NCBI RefSeq assembly: GCF_013409345.1
Contig: NZ_JACCBB010000001.1
Location: 2,480,001 to 2,544,000 of the forward strand
DNA: 64,000 bases
From: Kineococcus aurantiacus
GTDB taxonomy: Bacteria; Actinomycetota; Actinomycetes; Actinomycetales; Kineococcaceae
Reading direction: 5' to 3'
Shown: piece by piece, positions 48,634-62,266 of the stretch
How positions within the stretch are numbered: the stretch's first letter is position 1
How the letters are laid out: each line of letters opens with the position of its first letter
Made by a program: the position numbers and the translations under genes
The notes under the pieces: generated by a model
What the model saw: only the letters and a program-made list of their open reading frames with translations
What the model was told of the DNA's origin: nothing
Databases searched by the model: none

Positions 48634-49472
48634 GGCAGGTGGGCGAGGATCGCGGCCGCCGTTTGCGCGGGCGCGCTGAGGTGGGGACAGTGCCCGGACG
48701 CGTCGAGAGGCACGAGCGTCGCGTGCGGCACGAGCGCGGCGACTTCACGGACGGCGCTCTCGGGCGCGAGGGCGTCGTCGCGGCTCTGCAGCACGAGAGC
48801 GGGCGTCTGCAGCCGGGTCAGCAGGTCGCGGGAGTCGCTGAGGAACGTGGCTCGGGCGAAGTCGCGGGCCGTGCCGGGGTGCAGCGCGCGGAACGAGGCC
48901 GCCAGCTCGTCCCCGAGCTCGGGCCGGTCGGGGTTGCCCATGACCATGGGACCCACGCCGCTGGTCCAGGAGACGTAGTTCTGGTCCAGGGAGTCCAGCA
49001 GCTCCTCGATGTCGTCGGCGGAGAAGCCCCCCTCGTACCCCGTGGCGGGGTCGTCCAGGTAGCGCGCCGACGGCGCGATCATGACGACGTGGGAGAACCG
49101 CTCCGGGGCCCGCACCACCGCCCGGGCGGCGATGACCGAGCTCACGCTGTGCCCCACGACGACGACGTCGCGCAGGTCGAGCTCCTCGCACACGTCCACG
49201 AGGTCCGCCGCGTAGCCGTCGAGGGTCGAGTACCGCTGCCGGTCGTACGTCGCGGCGTCGAACCCGCCGGCCCCGGCCTGGTCGAGCAGCACGACGCCGA
49301 AGCGGTCGACGAAGGCCGGCAGGACCCGGTCCCAGGAGCGCTGGTCGCCGCCGAAGCCGTGCACCAGCAGCAGGACCGGCCCGTCGGCACGACCCACGAC
49401 GCGCACGCAGTGCCTTGCCGCCGCCGAGCGGGCGGGCAGCACGCCGTCGGCGCTGGCGGCAGGTGTGGGCAC
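48630..49472 (-). CDS. RsbQ-like alpha/beta hydrolase
   Basis: 280 residues, reading like RsbQ of Bacillus subtilis (and the KAI2/D14 group): VLLLVHGFGGDQRSWDRVLP, DQAGAGGFDAATYD, nucleophile VVVGHSVSSVIAARAVV, SARYLDDPATGYEGGF, acid LVLQSRDDALAPESAV and base ASGHCPHLSAP. RsbQ is a small-molecule hydrolase that activates the PAS domain of the phosphatase RsbP in energy stress. Here it precedes, and overlaps by 4 nt, a PAS-GGDEF-EAL gene instead. The GTG at 49472 is start because AGAGGA lies five bases before it. Confidence 0.88.
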   Translation of the reverse strand: MPTPAASADGVLPARSAAARHCVRVVGRADGPVLLLVHGFGGDQRSWDRVLPAFVDRFGVVLLDQAGAGGFDAATYDRQRYSTLDGYAADLVDVCEELDLRDVVVVGHSVSSVIAARAVVRAPERFSHVVMIAPSARYLDDPATGYEGGFSADDIEELLDSLDQNYVSWTSGVGPMVMGNPDRPELGDELAASFRALHPGTARDFARATFLSDSRDLLTRLQTPALVLQSRDDALAPESAVREVAALVPHATLVPLDASGHCPHLSAPAQTAAAILAHLP

Positions 49473-49773
49473 GGCATCCTCTTCCGAACACGGGGGAGTC
49501 GTTCGGCACTGGCTTGACCGATCCACGGGGTCTTCGACGCGTGGCACGCCCGGCTTGAGCGGGTGAACGGGCGACCTCGCCGGTGCCACACCGCCGTGGA
49601 CGGGGGAATGCCTGGCGCGCCCGAGCGTTGTACTCCTCGACGGCGCCCCGCACATGCCCCGGGCTCCAACTCTCGTCGCTCCGAGCGACCACCGTGCCGA
49701 CAGGCGCATCCGGGGTGCCGTCACCCTCATCCACTGCTCGCCACGGGCGCGAGCACGTCCACAGGAGGACACC
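49473..49773. other. Divergent intergenic region
   Basis: About 300 bp between the RsbQ-like gene (minus) and the small gene at 49774 (plus). It must hold both promoters. I found no convincing sigma-A hexamers and no protein-coding signal; apparent frames continuing upstream from both genes are the usual high-GC artefacts. Confidence 0.5.
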
Positions 49774-50037
49774 GTGAAGGGTGATCGGGTCGAGATCGTC
49801 GTCGACGCCACCGGGGACACCCGCACCTACGAGGTCGAGGCGACCCGCGCCGGGCGTCGGGTGGAGATCACCCACGGGCGGGGAGTCGTCGAGGTGACTG
49901 AGGTGACCCGCGGGGGGACCCCCGTGCGCACCGCCCGGTTCATGGCCGGCCGGGTCGTCGCCCTCGTCGAGCACCCGTCCCCACGAGCCGTCGCGGACGA
50001 CGACGAGACCGCACGGCCCCTGCGGATGACCGCCTGA
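49774..50037 (+). CDS. Small beta-rich protein of unknown function
   Basis: 87 residues starting at GTG 49774, preceded by a strong AGGAGG. The first 65 residues look like five short beta-strands: VKGDRVEIVVDATG, TYEVEATRAGRRVEITH, VVEVTEVTRGG, VRTARFMAGRVVALVE. A short acidic tail follows. No signal peptide or membrane helix. No family recognised. The alternating V/E/T pattern resembles small OB- or SH3-like barrels, but this is only an impression. It precedes rRNA operon 2 on the same strand. Confidence 0.65.
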   Translation: MKGDRVEIVVDATGDTRTYEVEATRAGRRVEITHGRGVVEVTEVTRGGTPVRTARFMAGRVVALVEHPSPRAVADDDETARPLRMTA

Positions 50038-50068
50038 CGGTCGTCTGAGCCGTCCGGGCACCTGTTCC

Positions 50069-50081
50069 GTTGCGGTGCAAC
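50069..50081 (+). promoter_or_regulatory. Conserved dyad upstream of rRNA promoter P1 (operon 2)
   Basis: GTTGCGGTGCAAC, 40 bp before the -35 hexamer, exactly as GTTGCAGCGCAAC in operon 1, although most flanking bases differ. Confidence 0.5.
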
Positions 50082-50108
50082 GGGACAGGGCGTCAGGAGG
50101 GCGCGGAT

Positions 50109-50138
50109 TTGCCTCGTGCCCCGGCGGCCACGTACTGT
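50109..50138 (+). promoter_or_regulatory. rRNA operon 2 promoter P1
   Basis: TTGCCT (50109-50114), 18-bp spacer, TACTGT (50133-50138). The -10 differs from operon 1 (TAATGT), so strength may differ. Confidence 0.75.
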
Positions 50139-50236
50139 TCTTCATGTCGCCCCGGCGGGGCGGAAAACCTGAAGCTCACGAGCTGGGGTGGACCGCGTCT
50201 GGTGGGGTGGCGCCGGAAGCCTCGATCGGGGCTGGG

Positions 50237-50266
50237 TTGCAGTTTGGCCTGGTGTCTGGTTAAGGT
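50237..50266 (+). promoter_or_regulatory. rRNA operon 2 promoter P2
   Basis: TTGCAG-18-TAAGGT, identical to P2 of operon 1. Confidence 0.75.
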
Positions 50267-50329
50267 GGGAAAGTTGCCCCTCTTCCGCTGGCCCTCGTGT
50301 GGGGGTCGGTTCGGGGTGGGTGCGTCCGG

Positions 50330-50354
50330 TTCTTGAGAACTCAACAGTGTGCCA
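50330..50354 (+). promoter_or_regulatory. rRNA operon 2 leader antitermination/processing element
   Basis: Same TTCTTGAGAACTCAACAGTG element as in operon 1. A related copy is in the spacer at 52442-52460. Confidence 0.6.
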
Positions 50355-50558
50355 TAAATGTTGATGCCAATGCATTAACCCCCAATGGTTCTCGCTCCTG
50401 TGTGGGTGGGGATCGGGGATTCCTTTGGGATTGACCTCCGCCTCTTTCACGCCAGTGGGGGGTGGAGTTTCGAGTCCAAGGGTCGACTATGAAGTGAAAT
50501 GATCTACGTGGCTGCTTGGCTGGTCTTCGGGCCGGTTTGGGTGGTTGCGGATGGTTTT

Positions 50559-55840
<5,282 letters not shown>

Positions 55841-56063
55841 CCACGCACCAGCCACCATCAGGGCCAGTCGTAAGGATTGGTGTGGTGGGTGATGGTGTGG
55901 GTGGAGAGTGCAAACAATCTTGATGCTTTGATGAGCAGTTGCTGCTTGAGTGTTCGCGTCCATTGTGTGGTTCTCGGGAGAGAACCCGCCCACCGCCACT
56001 CGTGGTGCATGCGCAGGCGTGCTCGTGTGTGGTGGTGGGGTGGTTTGGATCCTGGCCTGTGTG
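55841..56063 (+). other. 23S-5S spacer (operon 2)
   Basis: Same as operon 1: 3' half of the processing stalk, then the GGTTCTC-GGGA-GAGAACC hairpin at 55969-55986. No gene. Confidence 0.7.
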
Positions 56064-56180
56064 GTCCGGTGGTCATAGCGGTGGGGAAACGCCCGGTCTC
56101 ATTCCGAACCCGGAAGCTAAGCCCACCAGCGCCGATGGTACTGCTCGGGAGACTGGGTGGGAGAGTAGGTCACCGCCGGC
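56064..56180 (+). rRNA. rrf: 5S ribosomal RNA (operon 2)
   Basis: Same sequence as the 5S of operon 1, about 117 nt, ends placed by the terminal stem. Confidence 0.95.
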
Positions 56181-56203
56181 CACTCACTCTTGTGGTGAGA
56201 AGC

Positions 56204-56240
56204 GTGTGGGGAGCAGCCCGATCAGGGCCGCTCCCCACAC
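56204..56240 (+). terminator. rRNA operon 2 terminator hairpin 1
   Basis: GTGTGGGGAGC pairs with GCTCCCCACAC around an inner CCC-GATCA-GGG. Only the loop differs from operon 1; the direct repeat ends inside it. Confidence 0.75.
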
Positions 56241-56270
56241 GTATTTGTGGCCTCATCACCCGTGAGGTCG

Positions 56271-56306
56271 AGGGCCAGAACCCCTGATGGGGTTCTGGCC
56301 CTTTTT
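56271..56306 (+). terminator. rRNA operon 2 intrinsic terminator
   Basis: A 14-bp perfect stem (AGGGCCAGAACCCC / GGGGTTCTGGCCCT) with loop TGAT followed by a T-run. Classic Rho-independent terminator, also usable for the convergent ABC gene. Confidence 0.88.
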
Positions 56307-56328
56307 CATTGCCCTCGGAGGACGGCGC

Positions 56329-58074
56329 TCAGCTGTGCTGCGCCGTCCACGCCGCGTGCAGTCGCGAGTACGGCCCACCGGCGTAGGCGAGATCCACGGC
56401 CGGCCCTACTTCGACGACCCGCCCGGAGTCGACGACCACCACGGTGTCGGCCGCTTCGGCCGTCGAGAGCCGGTGGGCGATGGCGACGGACGTACGGCCG
56501 GACAGAACTCCCTCCAGGGCCCGCTGGAGCCGCACCTCCGTCGCGGGGTCCACGGAGGACGTCGCCTCGTCGAGGACGAGCAGGTCGGGGTCGGCGAGGT
56601 GGGCGCGGGCGAGGGCGACGAGCTGGCGCTCACCGGCGGAGAGGCGTTCCCCCCGCTGCCCGACGGGGGTGTCGAGGCCTTCGGGCAGCCCGTCCAGCCA
56701 CGACGTCAGGCCCAGGTCGGCGAAGGCGGCGCGGACGTCGGCGTCGACGGCCCCGGGCTTGCCGCGCCGCACGTTCTCCCCGACCGTCGTGTCGAAGAGG
56801 AAGCCCTCCTGCGGGACGGCGACGACGCGGCGGTGCAGCTCGGCCGACGGCAGGTCGCGGGCGTCGACGCCCGACAGCAGGACCCGCCCGGACACGGGGT
56901 CGACGAGGCGCGTCATGAGCCGGGACAGGGTCGTCTTGCCCGAGCCGGTCTCCCCGACGATCGCGGTCCGCGACCCGGCGGGGAAGTGCAGCGTGACCCC
57001 CGTCAGCACCGTCTTCGCCGTCCCGGGGTAGGAGTACGCGACGTCCTGCAGCCGGACGTCGACGGGGCCGCGCGGCAGGGTGCGGGGCGTCGTGGGCTCG
57101 GGGACCGAGACGGGGGTGTCGATGAGGTCCACGACGCGGCGCCACCCGGCGAGGGCGTTCTGCAGCTCGTTGAGCACCTCCGTGGCCGCCTGCACCGGCC
57201 CCACCCACAGCTGAGCCAGGAACAGGAAGGCCAGCAGCCGGCCGAGCGTGATGTCCCCGGCCAGCCCCAGCAGCGTCCCGACGACGATGACCAGCGCCAC
57301 GACGAGCCCGGACACGAGGACACCGGAGGAGAACGTCACCGCGGTCGCGACCTGCGCCTTCACGGCCTGCTTGCGGTGGGCCTCGATGGCGGCGTCGATC
57401 CGCTTCCAGGACCGTTCGGAGGCGGCGTGGGCGCGGATGACGTCCGCTCCCACCACGGTCTCGGAGATCGCGGCGAGCAGGTCGCCCATCCGCACCCGGA
57501 CCGCCTTGTAGGCGCGCGACACCGGTTCCTGCAGCTTCTGCCGGGCCAGGACCAGCGGCACGAAGCAGCCGATGACGACGAGCGCCAGCTGCCACGAGTA
57601 GACGAACATCAGCGCCGTCGCCAGCAGGACCTGCCCCGCGGACAGGACGAGGACGAGCATGCCCGTCTGCAGGAACGTCGAGATGGTGTCGACGTCGCTG
57701 GTCACGCGGCTCACGAGGGAGCCGCGGCGTTCACCGCTCTGCGTGAGCACCGCCAGGTCGTGCACGTGCCGGAAGGCGCGCACCCGCAGGCTCGCCAGGC
57801 CCGCCTCGGTCGCGCGGAACAGCCGCACGTTGACGATCCACGCGGTCCCGGCGGTGACGAGCACGACGAGGGCCGCGACCGCGCACAGCAGCACGACGCG
57901 CGTCACGTCGGGCCCGCCGGGGGCCTGCACGCCGGTGTCGATGGTCTGCTGCACCGCCACGGGGACGGCGACCTTGCCCAGCGTCGTCGCGGCCGCGATG
58001 GCCAGCGTCACGCCCAGGCCCTCGGCGAACTCGGGGGTGAGCTCGCGGGAACGGGCCAGCACTCCGGTGCTCAC
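56329..58074 (-). CDS. ABC exporter half-transporter, canonical-site subunit
   Basis: 581 residues: six membrane helices (about 20-310) and a nucleotide-binding domain (about 340-580). Walker A VGETGSGKTTL, Q-loop AVPQEGFLFD, signature LSAGERQLVALARAHLADPD, Walker B LLVLDEATSSVDP with the catalytic Glu, and H-loop IAHRLST. The signature has LSAGE in place of LSGGQ. With the other subunit it forms one full-strength ATP site and one weak site, as in heterodimeric multidrug exporters. GTG start at 58074 overlaps the stop of the partner gene (GTGA). Confidence 0.93.
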   Translation of the reverse strand: MSTGVLARSRELTPEFAEGLGVTLAIAAATTLGKVAVPVAVQQTIDTGVQAPGGPDVTRVVLLCAVAALVVLVTAGTAWIVNVRLFRATEAGLASLRVRAFRHVHDLAVLTQSGERRGSLVSRVTSDVDTISTFLQTGMLVLVLSAGQVLLATALMFVYSWQLALVVIGCFVPLVLARQKLQEPVSRAYKAVRVRMGDLLAAISETVVGADVIRAHAASERSWKRIDAAIEAHRKQAVKAQVATAVTFSSGVLVSGLVVALVIVVGTLLGLAGDITLGRLLAFLFLAQLWVGPVQAATEVLNELQNALAGWRRVVDLIDTPVSVPEPTTPRTLPRGPVDVRLQDVAYSYPGTAKTVLTGVTLHFPAGSRTAIVGETGSGKTTLSRLMTRLVDPVSGRVLLSGVDARDLPSAELHRRVVAVPQEGFLFDTTVGENVRRGKPGAVDADVRAAFADLGLTSWLDGLPEGLDTPVGQRGERLSAGERQLVALARAHLADPDLLVLDEATSSVDPATEVRLQRALEGVLSGRTSVAIAHRLSTAEAADTVVVVDSGRVVEVGPAVDLAYAGGPYSRLHAAWTAQHS

Positions 58075-59897
58075 GCGGCGCCCTCCTCGGCGGCCCGGTC
58101 CGCGGCGGCGCGGGCGTAGGCGGTGACGAGTTCGCGGTACCCCTCGTCGCGGGCGGCGACCTCCTCGGCGGGGCCGCGGTCGACGATGCGGCCGTGGTCG
58201 AGGTGGACGACCTCGTCGGCCAGGGCGATCGTCGCGGGGCGGTAGGCGACGACGACGACCGTCGTGCCGATCCCGGTGCGTTCCAACCCGTCGAGCACTG
58301 CCCGTTCCACCGCCGGGTCCAGGGCGCTCGTGGCGTCGTCGAGGACCAGCAGGCGGGGCCGGCGGACGAGGGCGCGGGCGAGCGCCAGCCGCTGCCGCTG
58401 CCCGCCCGACAGGGTGGAACCGCGTTCCCCGACGAGCTCGTCGAGGCCGCCGGGCAGCGAGCGGACGAAGTCGCCGGCGCGGGCCAGCTCCAGCGCCTGC
58501 CACACCTCGTCGTCGGAGACCTCCAGGCCCAGGGCGACGTTGCCGCGGATCGAGTCGTCGAAGACGAACGTGGACTGCGGGACGAGCGCGGCGACGCCCG
58601 CGACCCGCCCCTCGGCGAGGTCGCGCACGTCGACGCCGTTGAGCAGCACGGTCCCGGTGGAGGGGTCGACCAGGCGCACCAGCAGACCGGCCAGCGTCGA
58701 CTTGCCCGCGCCGGTGCCCCCGACGACCGCGACGGTCGTCCCTGCCGTCACCTCGAGCGTCACGTCGGACAGCACCCGCTGCGGCGGGGGGTGGGGGGCG
58801 GCGTCGCCGGCGAGGGGGTCGACGGCGGGCGCGGGGTGCCGGTAGGACAGGCCCGCCACCGACACCGCCAGCGGGCCGCCGGGGGCGAGGTCGCCCGCAC
58901 CCCACGGCGTCGTCGCGTCCTCGCCCAGCACCGCTGACACGCGCGCGTCGCCCGCGACGGTGCGGGGCAGGTCGCCGAGCAGCCACCCGAAGGAGCGGAC
59001 GGGGAAGGCCAGCAGGCTCAGGAGGTAGGCGATCTGCACGAGGTCGCCCACGCCGGTGCGGCCCGAGGCCACCCGGACCGCGCCGACGACGAGGACGAGC
59101 AGGGTGCCCAGCGACGGCAGGGCCTCGATGACGGGGTCGAACGCGCCCCGGGTGCGGCCCGCCGCGACGTTCGCGTCCCGCAGCCGCTCGGCGTCGGCGC
59201 GGAACCGGGTGACCTCCTCGTCGGCCAGGCCCAGCGTCTTGACGACGAGAGCGCCCTCGAAGCTCTCGTGGGCGGTCGAGGACACCTCGCCGCGCAGCTG
59301 CTGGACGGCGACGACCAGCGGGGACATCCGCCGCTGGTAGACGACGTTCGCGGCCAGCAGGGCGGGGACGACGAGCAGGCCGACGGTGGCCAGGACCGGG
59401 TCGGCCGCGACCATCGCGATCCCGGCGAAGACGATGAGGACCGCCGTGCCGAGGGCGAAGGGCAGGACCATCGTCGCCTGCCAGGTGGCCTCCACGTCCG
59501 CGCCGGCCGTCGCGAGCAGCCGGCCCGCGGGGTGGGCGTGGTGCCAGGCCAGCGGCAGGTCCAGGTAGCGGCGGGCCAGGGCCCGGCGGTAGCGGGCCTG
59601 CAGGGCGTAGGTGAACGCCCCGCCGAAGATGCGCCGCAGCAGGACCCCGCCGACGAGGGCGACCGTTACGGACATGAGCGTCGCGCCGGCCAGCCAGGCG
59701 TCGCGGGCGGTGACGGGGGCCGAGCCGTCGAGGGCCGGCACGACGACGTCGGTCGTCACGCGGCCCACGAGGTAGCCGGACAGGGCGTTGCCCACGCCGA
59801 AGACGACCGAGCCGACGATCGCGGTGCGGAAGGGGCGGGGCTCCTCCCGGACGCCGCGGGCCAGGGTTCGCACGCCGTCGAGGAACGTTCCGCTCAC
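58071..59897 (-). CDS. ABC exporter half-transporter, degenerate-site subunit
   Basis: 608 residues: six membrane helices (about 25-320) and a nucleotide-binding domain (about 350-600). Walker A VGGTGAGKSTL and signature LSGGQRQRLALARALVRRPR are canonical. The Walker B reads LLVLDDATSALDP, with Asp replacing the catalytic Glu, and the H-loop reads VVAYRPATI, with Tyr replacing His. So its own ATP site is of low activity, and its LSGGQ completes the active site on the partner. Substrate is unknown, probably a drug or lipid. ATG start at 59897, first gene of the pair. Confidence 0.93.
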   Translation of the reverse strand: MSGTFLDGVRTLARGVREEPRPFRTAIVGSVVFGVGNALSGYLVGRVTTDVVVPALDGSAPVTARDAWLAGATLMSVTVALVGGVLLRRIFGGAFTYALQARYRRALARRYLDLPLAWHHAHPAGRLLATAGADVEATWQATMVLPFALGTAVLIVFAGIAMVAADPVLATVGLLVVPALLAANVVYQRRMSPLVVAVQQLRGEVSSTAHESFEGALVVKTLGLADEEVTRFRADAERLRDANVAAGRTRGAFDPVIEALPSLGTLLVLVVGAVRVASGRTGVGDLVQIAYLLSLLAFPVRSFGWLLGDLPRTVAGDARVSAVLGEDATTPWGAGDLAPGGPLAVSVAGLSYRHPAPAVDPLAGDAAPHPPPQRVLSDVTLEVTAGTTVAVVGGTGAGKSTLAGLLVRLVDPSTGTVLLNGVDVRDLAEGRVAGVAALVPQSTFVFDDSIRGNVALGLEVSDDEVWQALELARAGDFVRSLPGGLDELVGERGSTLSGGQRQRLALARALVRRPRLLVLDDATSALDPAVERAVLDGLERTGIGTTVVVVAYRPATIALADEVVHLDHGRIVDRGPAEEVAARDEGYRELVTAYARAAADRAAEEGAA

Positions 59898-60028
59898 CGT
59901 TGGAGCCTTCCACAGGGAAAGCCCTTGCGCGCGGTCCGGGGCGGCCGCCGGGACGGCCTGTGGACAACTCCCGGGGCGTGCGGGCGGACCCTCGTACGGT
60001 GGGGCTCCGCCGACCGAGGGAGAACGTC

Positions 60029-60958
60029 GTGGAACCGTTGACCGCCGCCGACCGCACGAACGTGCGCCGCGTGGAAGCGGCGTTCGCCCGGTGGCTGAGC
60101 GACGACCTCGGCCTCCTGGACCCCGCCGACCTCGGCGCCCACCTGCACCGGCTGCGCGACTCGCGCCGGGACCTGCTGGCCCGGCGCGGGGAGCAGCGCC
60201 CCGACCGCGTCGTCACCGAGCTGGACCTGCGCGACGTCGGCCTGCTCGTCGAGCAGGCGGGCCGGCAGGCCGAGCTCGACGGCACCGACCGCGCCACCGA
60301 GGTCCGGGCCACGTGCGCCCTGTGGACGCGGTACGTGAACTTCCTGCTCGCCGCGCAGGCGTGGACGGGGGACAGGGCCGCGCTGCCGGACCTGGCGCAG
60401 GTCCTGCAGCGCCCGGCGCGCGGCGGCCTGCTGGGCCGCGGCGCCCACAGCGTGCGGTCCGGGCTGCCCGTCGAGATCACGCCGCTGCGGCGCACGCCGC
60501 TCGTGCGGGACGCCGAGGACGTCCTGCGCGGGCGCGCCACCGGCACCGCCCGGCTGCGCGCGGTGCTGGTGGAGCTGGGCTACCTGCGCCCCGACGGGGG
60601 GCGGGGGCCGCAGTGGGCCGCGTGGGACTCCCCGCGCGACGTGGACGCCGCCTTCGCCCGCCGGCGCCTCGTCGTCGCCGAGGTCGCGCACGCCGTGCGG
60701 CAGGACCCCGGGGCCGGGTACGTCCTGGCGCTGGCGACCTCCAGCCTGCCCGCGGAGGTCGCCCGCGGGGGCCGGGCGCTGGCCGACCTCGTGGGCGCGG
60801 GCCGCCTCGAGGCGCTCGTGCGGGGCGGGGTCGTGCCCTCGCGGGCGCCGTGGCGGATCGTCCGGGGGCTGCAGCCGGCCGTGCACGTCGGCCTGACCCG
60901 GCTGGCCGACGACGGGGTCCTGCACCTCGACGTCACCGACCTGCCGCTGGCCGGCTGA
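60029..60958 (+). CDS. Unknown protein, possible domain shared with the next gene
   Basis: 309 residues, mostly helical, no membrane helix or signal peptide. The GTG start at 60029 has GGGAGA upstream. I do not recognise the family. The N-terminal 130 residues (FARWLSDDLGLLDPADLG, VTELDLRDVGLLVEQAG, LWTRYVNFLLAAQAWTGD) look like the N-terminus of the next protein (FTAWLDENVEV, LTRLTPEDVEALVGRV, IWWQLLTFLGETGRWQG). The C-terminal part (about 200-309) might be a winged-helix or substrate domain. The genes are 57 bp apart on the same strand, so probably cotranscribed. Confidence 0.7.
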   Translation: MEPLTAADRTNVRRVEAAFARWLSDDLGLLDPADLGAHLHRLRDSRRDLLARRGEQRPDRVVTELDLRDVGLLVEQAGRQAELDGTDRATEVRATCALWTRYVNFLLAAQAWTGDRAALPDLAQVLQRPARGGLLGRGAHSVRSGLPVEITPLRRTPLVRDAEDVLRGRATGTARLRAVLVELGYLRPDGGRGPQWAAWDSPRDVDAAFARRRLVVAEVAHAVRQDPGAGYVLALATSSLPAEVARGGRALADLVGAGRLEALVRGGVVPSRAPWRIVRGLQPAVHVGLTRLADDGVLHLDVTDLPLAG

Positions 60959-61015
60959 CCGGACGACCACCGGAGGCGGTGGAGGTGATCAGGGGGGTGG
61001 TGACAGGCTGGGCCG

Positions 61016-62236
61016 GTGGCAGCTGACGAACGGCCCCTGGTGCACGTGTCCCACGCGCTCGGCGAGCGCGCGATGGAGGAGCTGCGCGCTCCCTTCACCG
61101 CGTGGCTGGACGAGAACGTCGAGGTCGACGAGGAGGTGGGGTCCGAGGCCGTCGTCGAGGCGCTGACCGTCGGCGCGGGCGGGCTGCTGACCGTCCGCCC
61201 GGCCGCTCAGCTGACGCGGCTGACCCCCGAGGACGTCGAGGCCCTGGTGGGGCGGGTCATCCCCGCGATGGTCGAGGACGCCGGCACCCCCGAACCGGAG
61301 GAGATGGCCGAGGACTTGGCCGCCATCTGGTGGCAGCTGCTGACCTTCCTCGGCGAGACCGGCCGCTGGCAGGGGTCGGCGAGCGACCTGGAGACGAGCC
61401 TGGTGCTGCTGGCGGGTGAGCCGCCGGAGCCGGCGGAGGTCCTGGCCGCCGCGGCCGAGGACGTCGACGAGGGCGAGGAGGACGAGGCCGTGCTGGCCTC
61501 GTTCCCCGTCCGCGCCGCCCGGGCCGTCCTCGCCCACGTCGGGGAGGGCCTGGAGGTGCCCGACGACGCCGAGCTCGCCGGTGACGACGTCACCGCGGTC
61601 CTGGCCTCCTTCGAGCACCGCATCCCCATCACGGTCGACGCCGACGGCGAGCCGACCGACCTGGAGGACGTGCCGTGGCTGCACCAGGTCGTCCTGCTCA
61701 TGCTGGACCTGGACCTGCTCGACGGCGAGGACGAGACGCTGCTCACCCCGGGCGCCGCCGCGGACGGCTGGCTGGACCCGGCCCCCGAGCCCCGGGAGCT
61801 GCGCCGTCAGCTCGTGGGCCGGTTCATCCTCGAGGACCCCTCCACGCTGGAGGAGGGTTTCTCGATCGCCGAGGCCGTCCTGCCGACGGTCCTGGCGTCG
61901 GCGGTCACCGGGGACCCGTTCGACGACGCGGCCCTCGACGGGCTCGTCGACGGGGCCGCCGCCCTCGGGCCCGCGGCCGGGGTCGCGGTGGAGGAGCTGC
62001 GCGAGCGGCTGTCCGACCTCGGTGTCCTGGGGCTGCTCAGCGAGTCCGCACCGTGGACCGTCGCGCGCGGGTTCTGGCCCGCCCTGGCCGCCGCCGTCGA
62101 CTCCGAGGAGGAGGACGACGTCCTCGGCGACCTGTTCGGCGGCGGGGAGCCGCACTGGTTCGAGAACGTCATGGGGCAGCTCGGGGTCGGCGACGACCAG
62201 GTGCAGCAGATCCGGAACATCCTCGGCGGACGCTGA
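61016..62236 (+). CDS. Unknown acidic protein
   Basis: 406 residues, strongly acidic, predicted helical, no membrane helix. GTG start at 61016. A three-part layout can be guessed: N-terminal domain similar to that of the preceding protein (1-130), an acidic linker (AAAAEDVDEGEEDEAV), and a central/C-terminal part with LEDVPWLHQVVLLMLDLDLL, RELRRQLVGRFILEDPSTLE and PHWFENVMGQLGVGDDQVQQ. No catalytic motif recognised. Convergent with the LuxR regulator, 30 bp away. Confidence 0.7.
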   Translation: MAADERPLVHVSHALGERAMEELRAPFTAWLDENVEVDEEVGSEAVVEALTVGAGGLLTVRPAAQLTRLTPEDVEALVGRVIPAMVEDAGTPEPEEMAEDLAAIWWQLLTFLGETGRWQGSASDLETSLVLLAGEPPEPAEVLAAAAEDVDEGEEDEAVLASFPVRAARAVLAHVGEGLEVPDDAELAGDDVTAVLASFEHRIPITVDADGEPTDLEDVPWLHQVVLLMLDLDLLDGEDETLLTPGAAADGWLDPAPEPRELRRQLVGRFILEDPSTLEEGFSIAEAVLPTVLASAVTGDPFDDAALDGLVDGAAALGPAAGVAVEELRERLSDLGVLGLLSESAPWTVARGFWPALAAAVDSEEEDDVLGDLFGGGEPHWFENVMGQLGVGDDQVQQIRNILGGR

Positions 62237-62266
62237 GGCCCGCGGGGGGACCGGGCGGGGCGGCGC

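Noticed and set aside
56329-60546. Apparent 1405-residue minus-strand protein ending in the ABC exporter
   Set aside because: The part before 58074 is in the wrong frame of the partner ABC gene and opposite the unknown gene at 60029; a GTGA overlap gives the real start.
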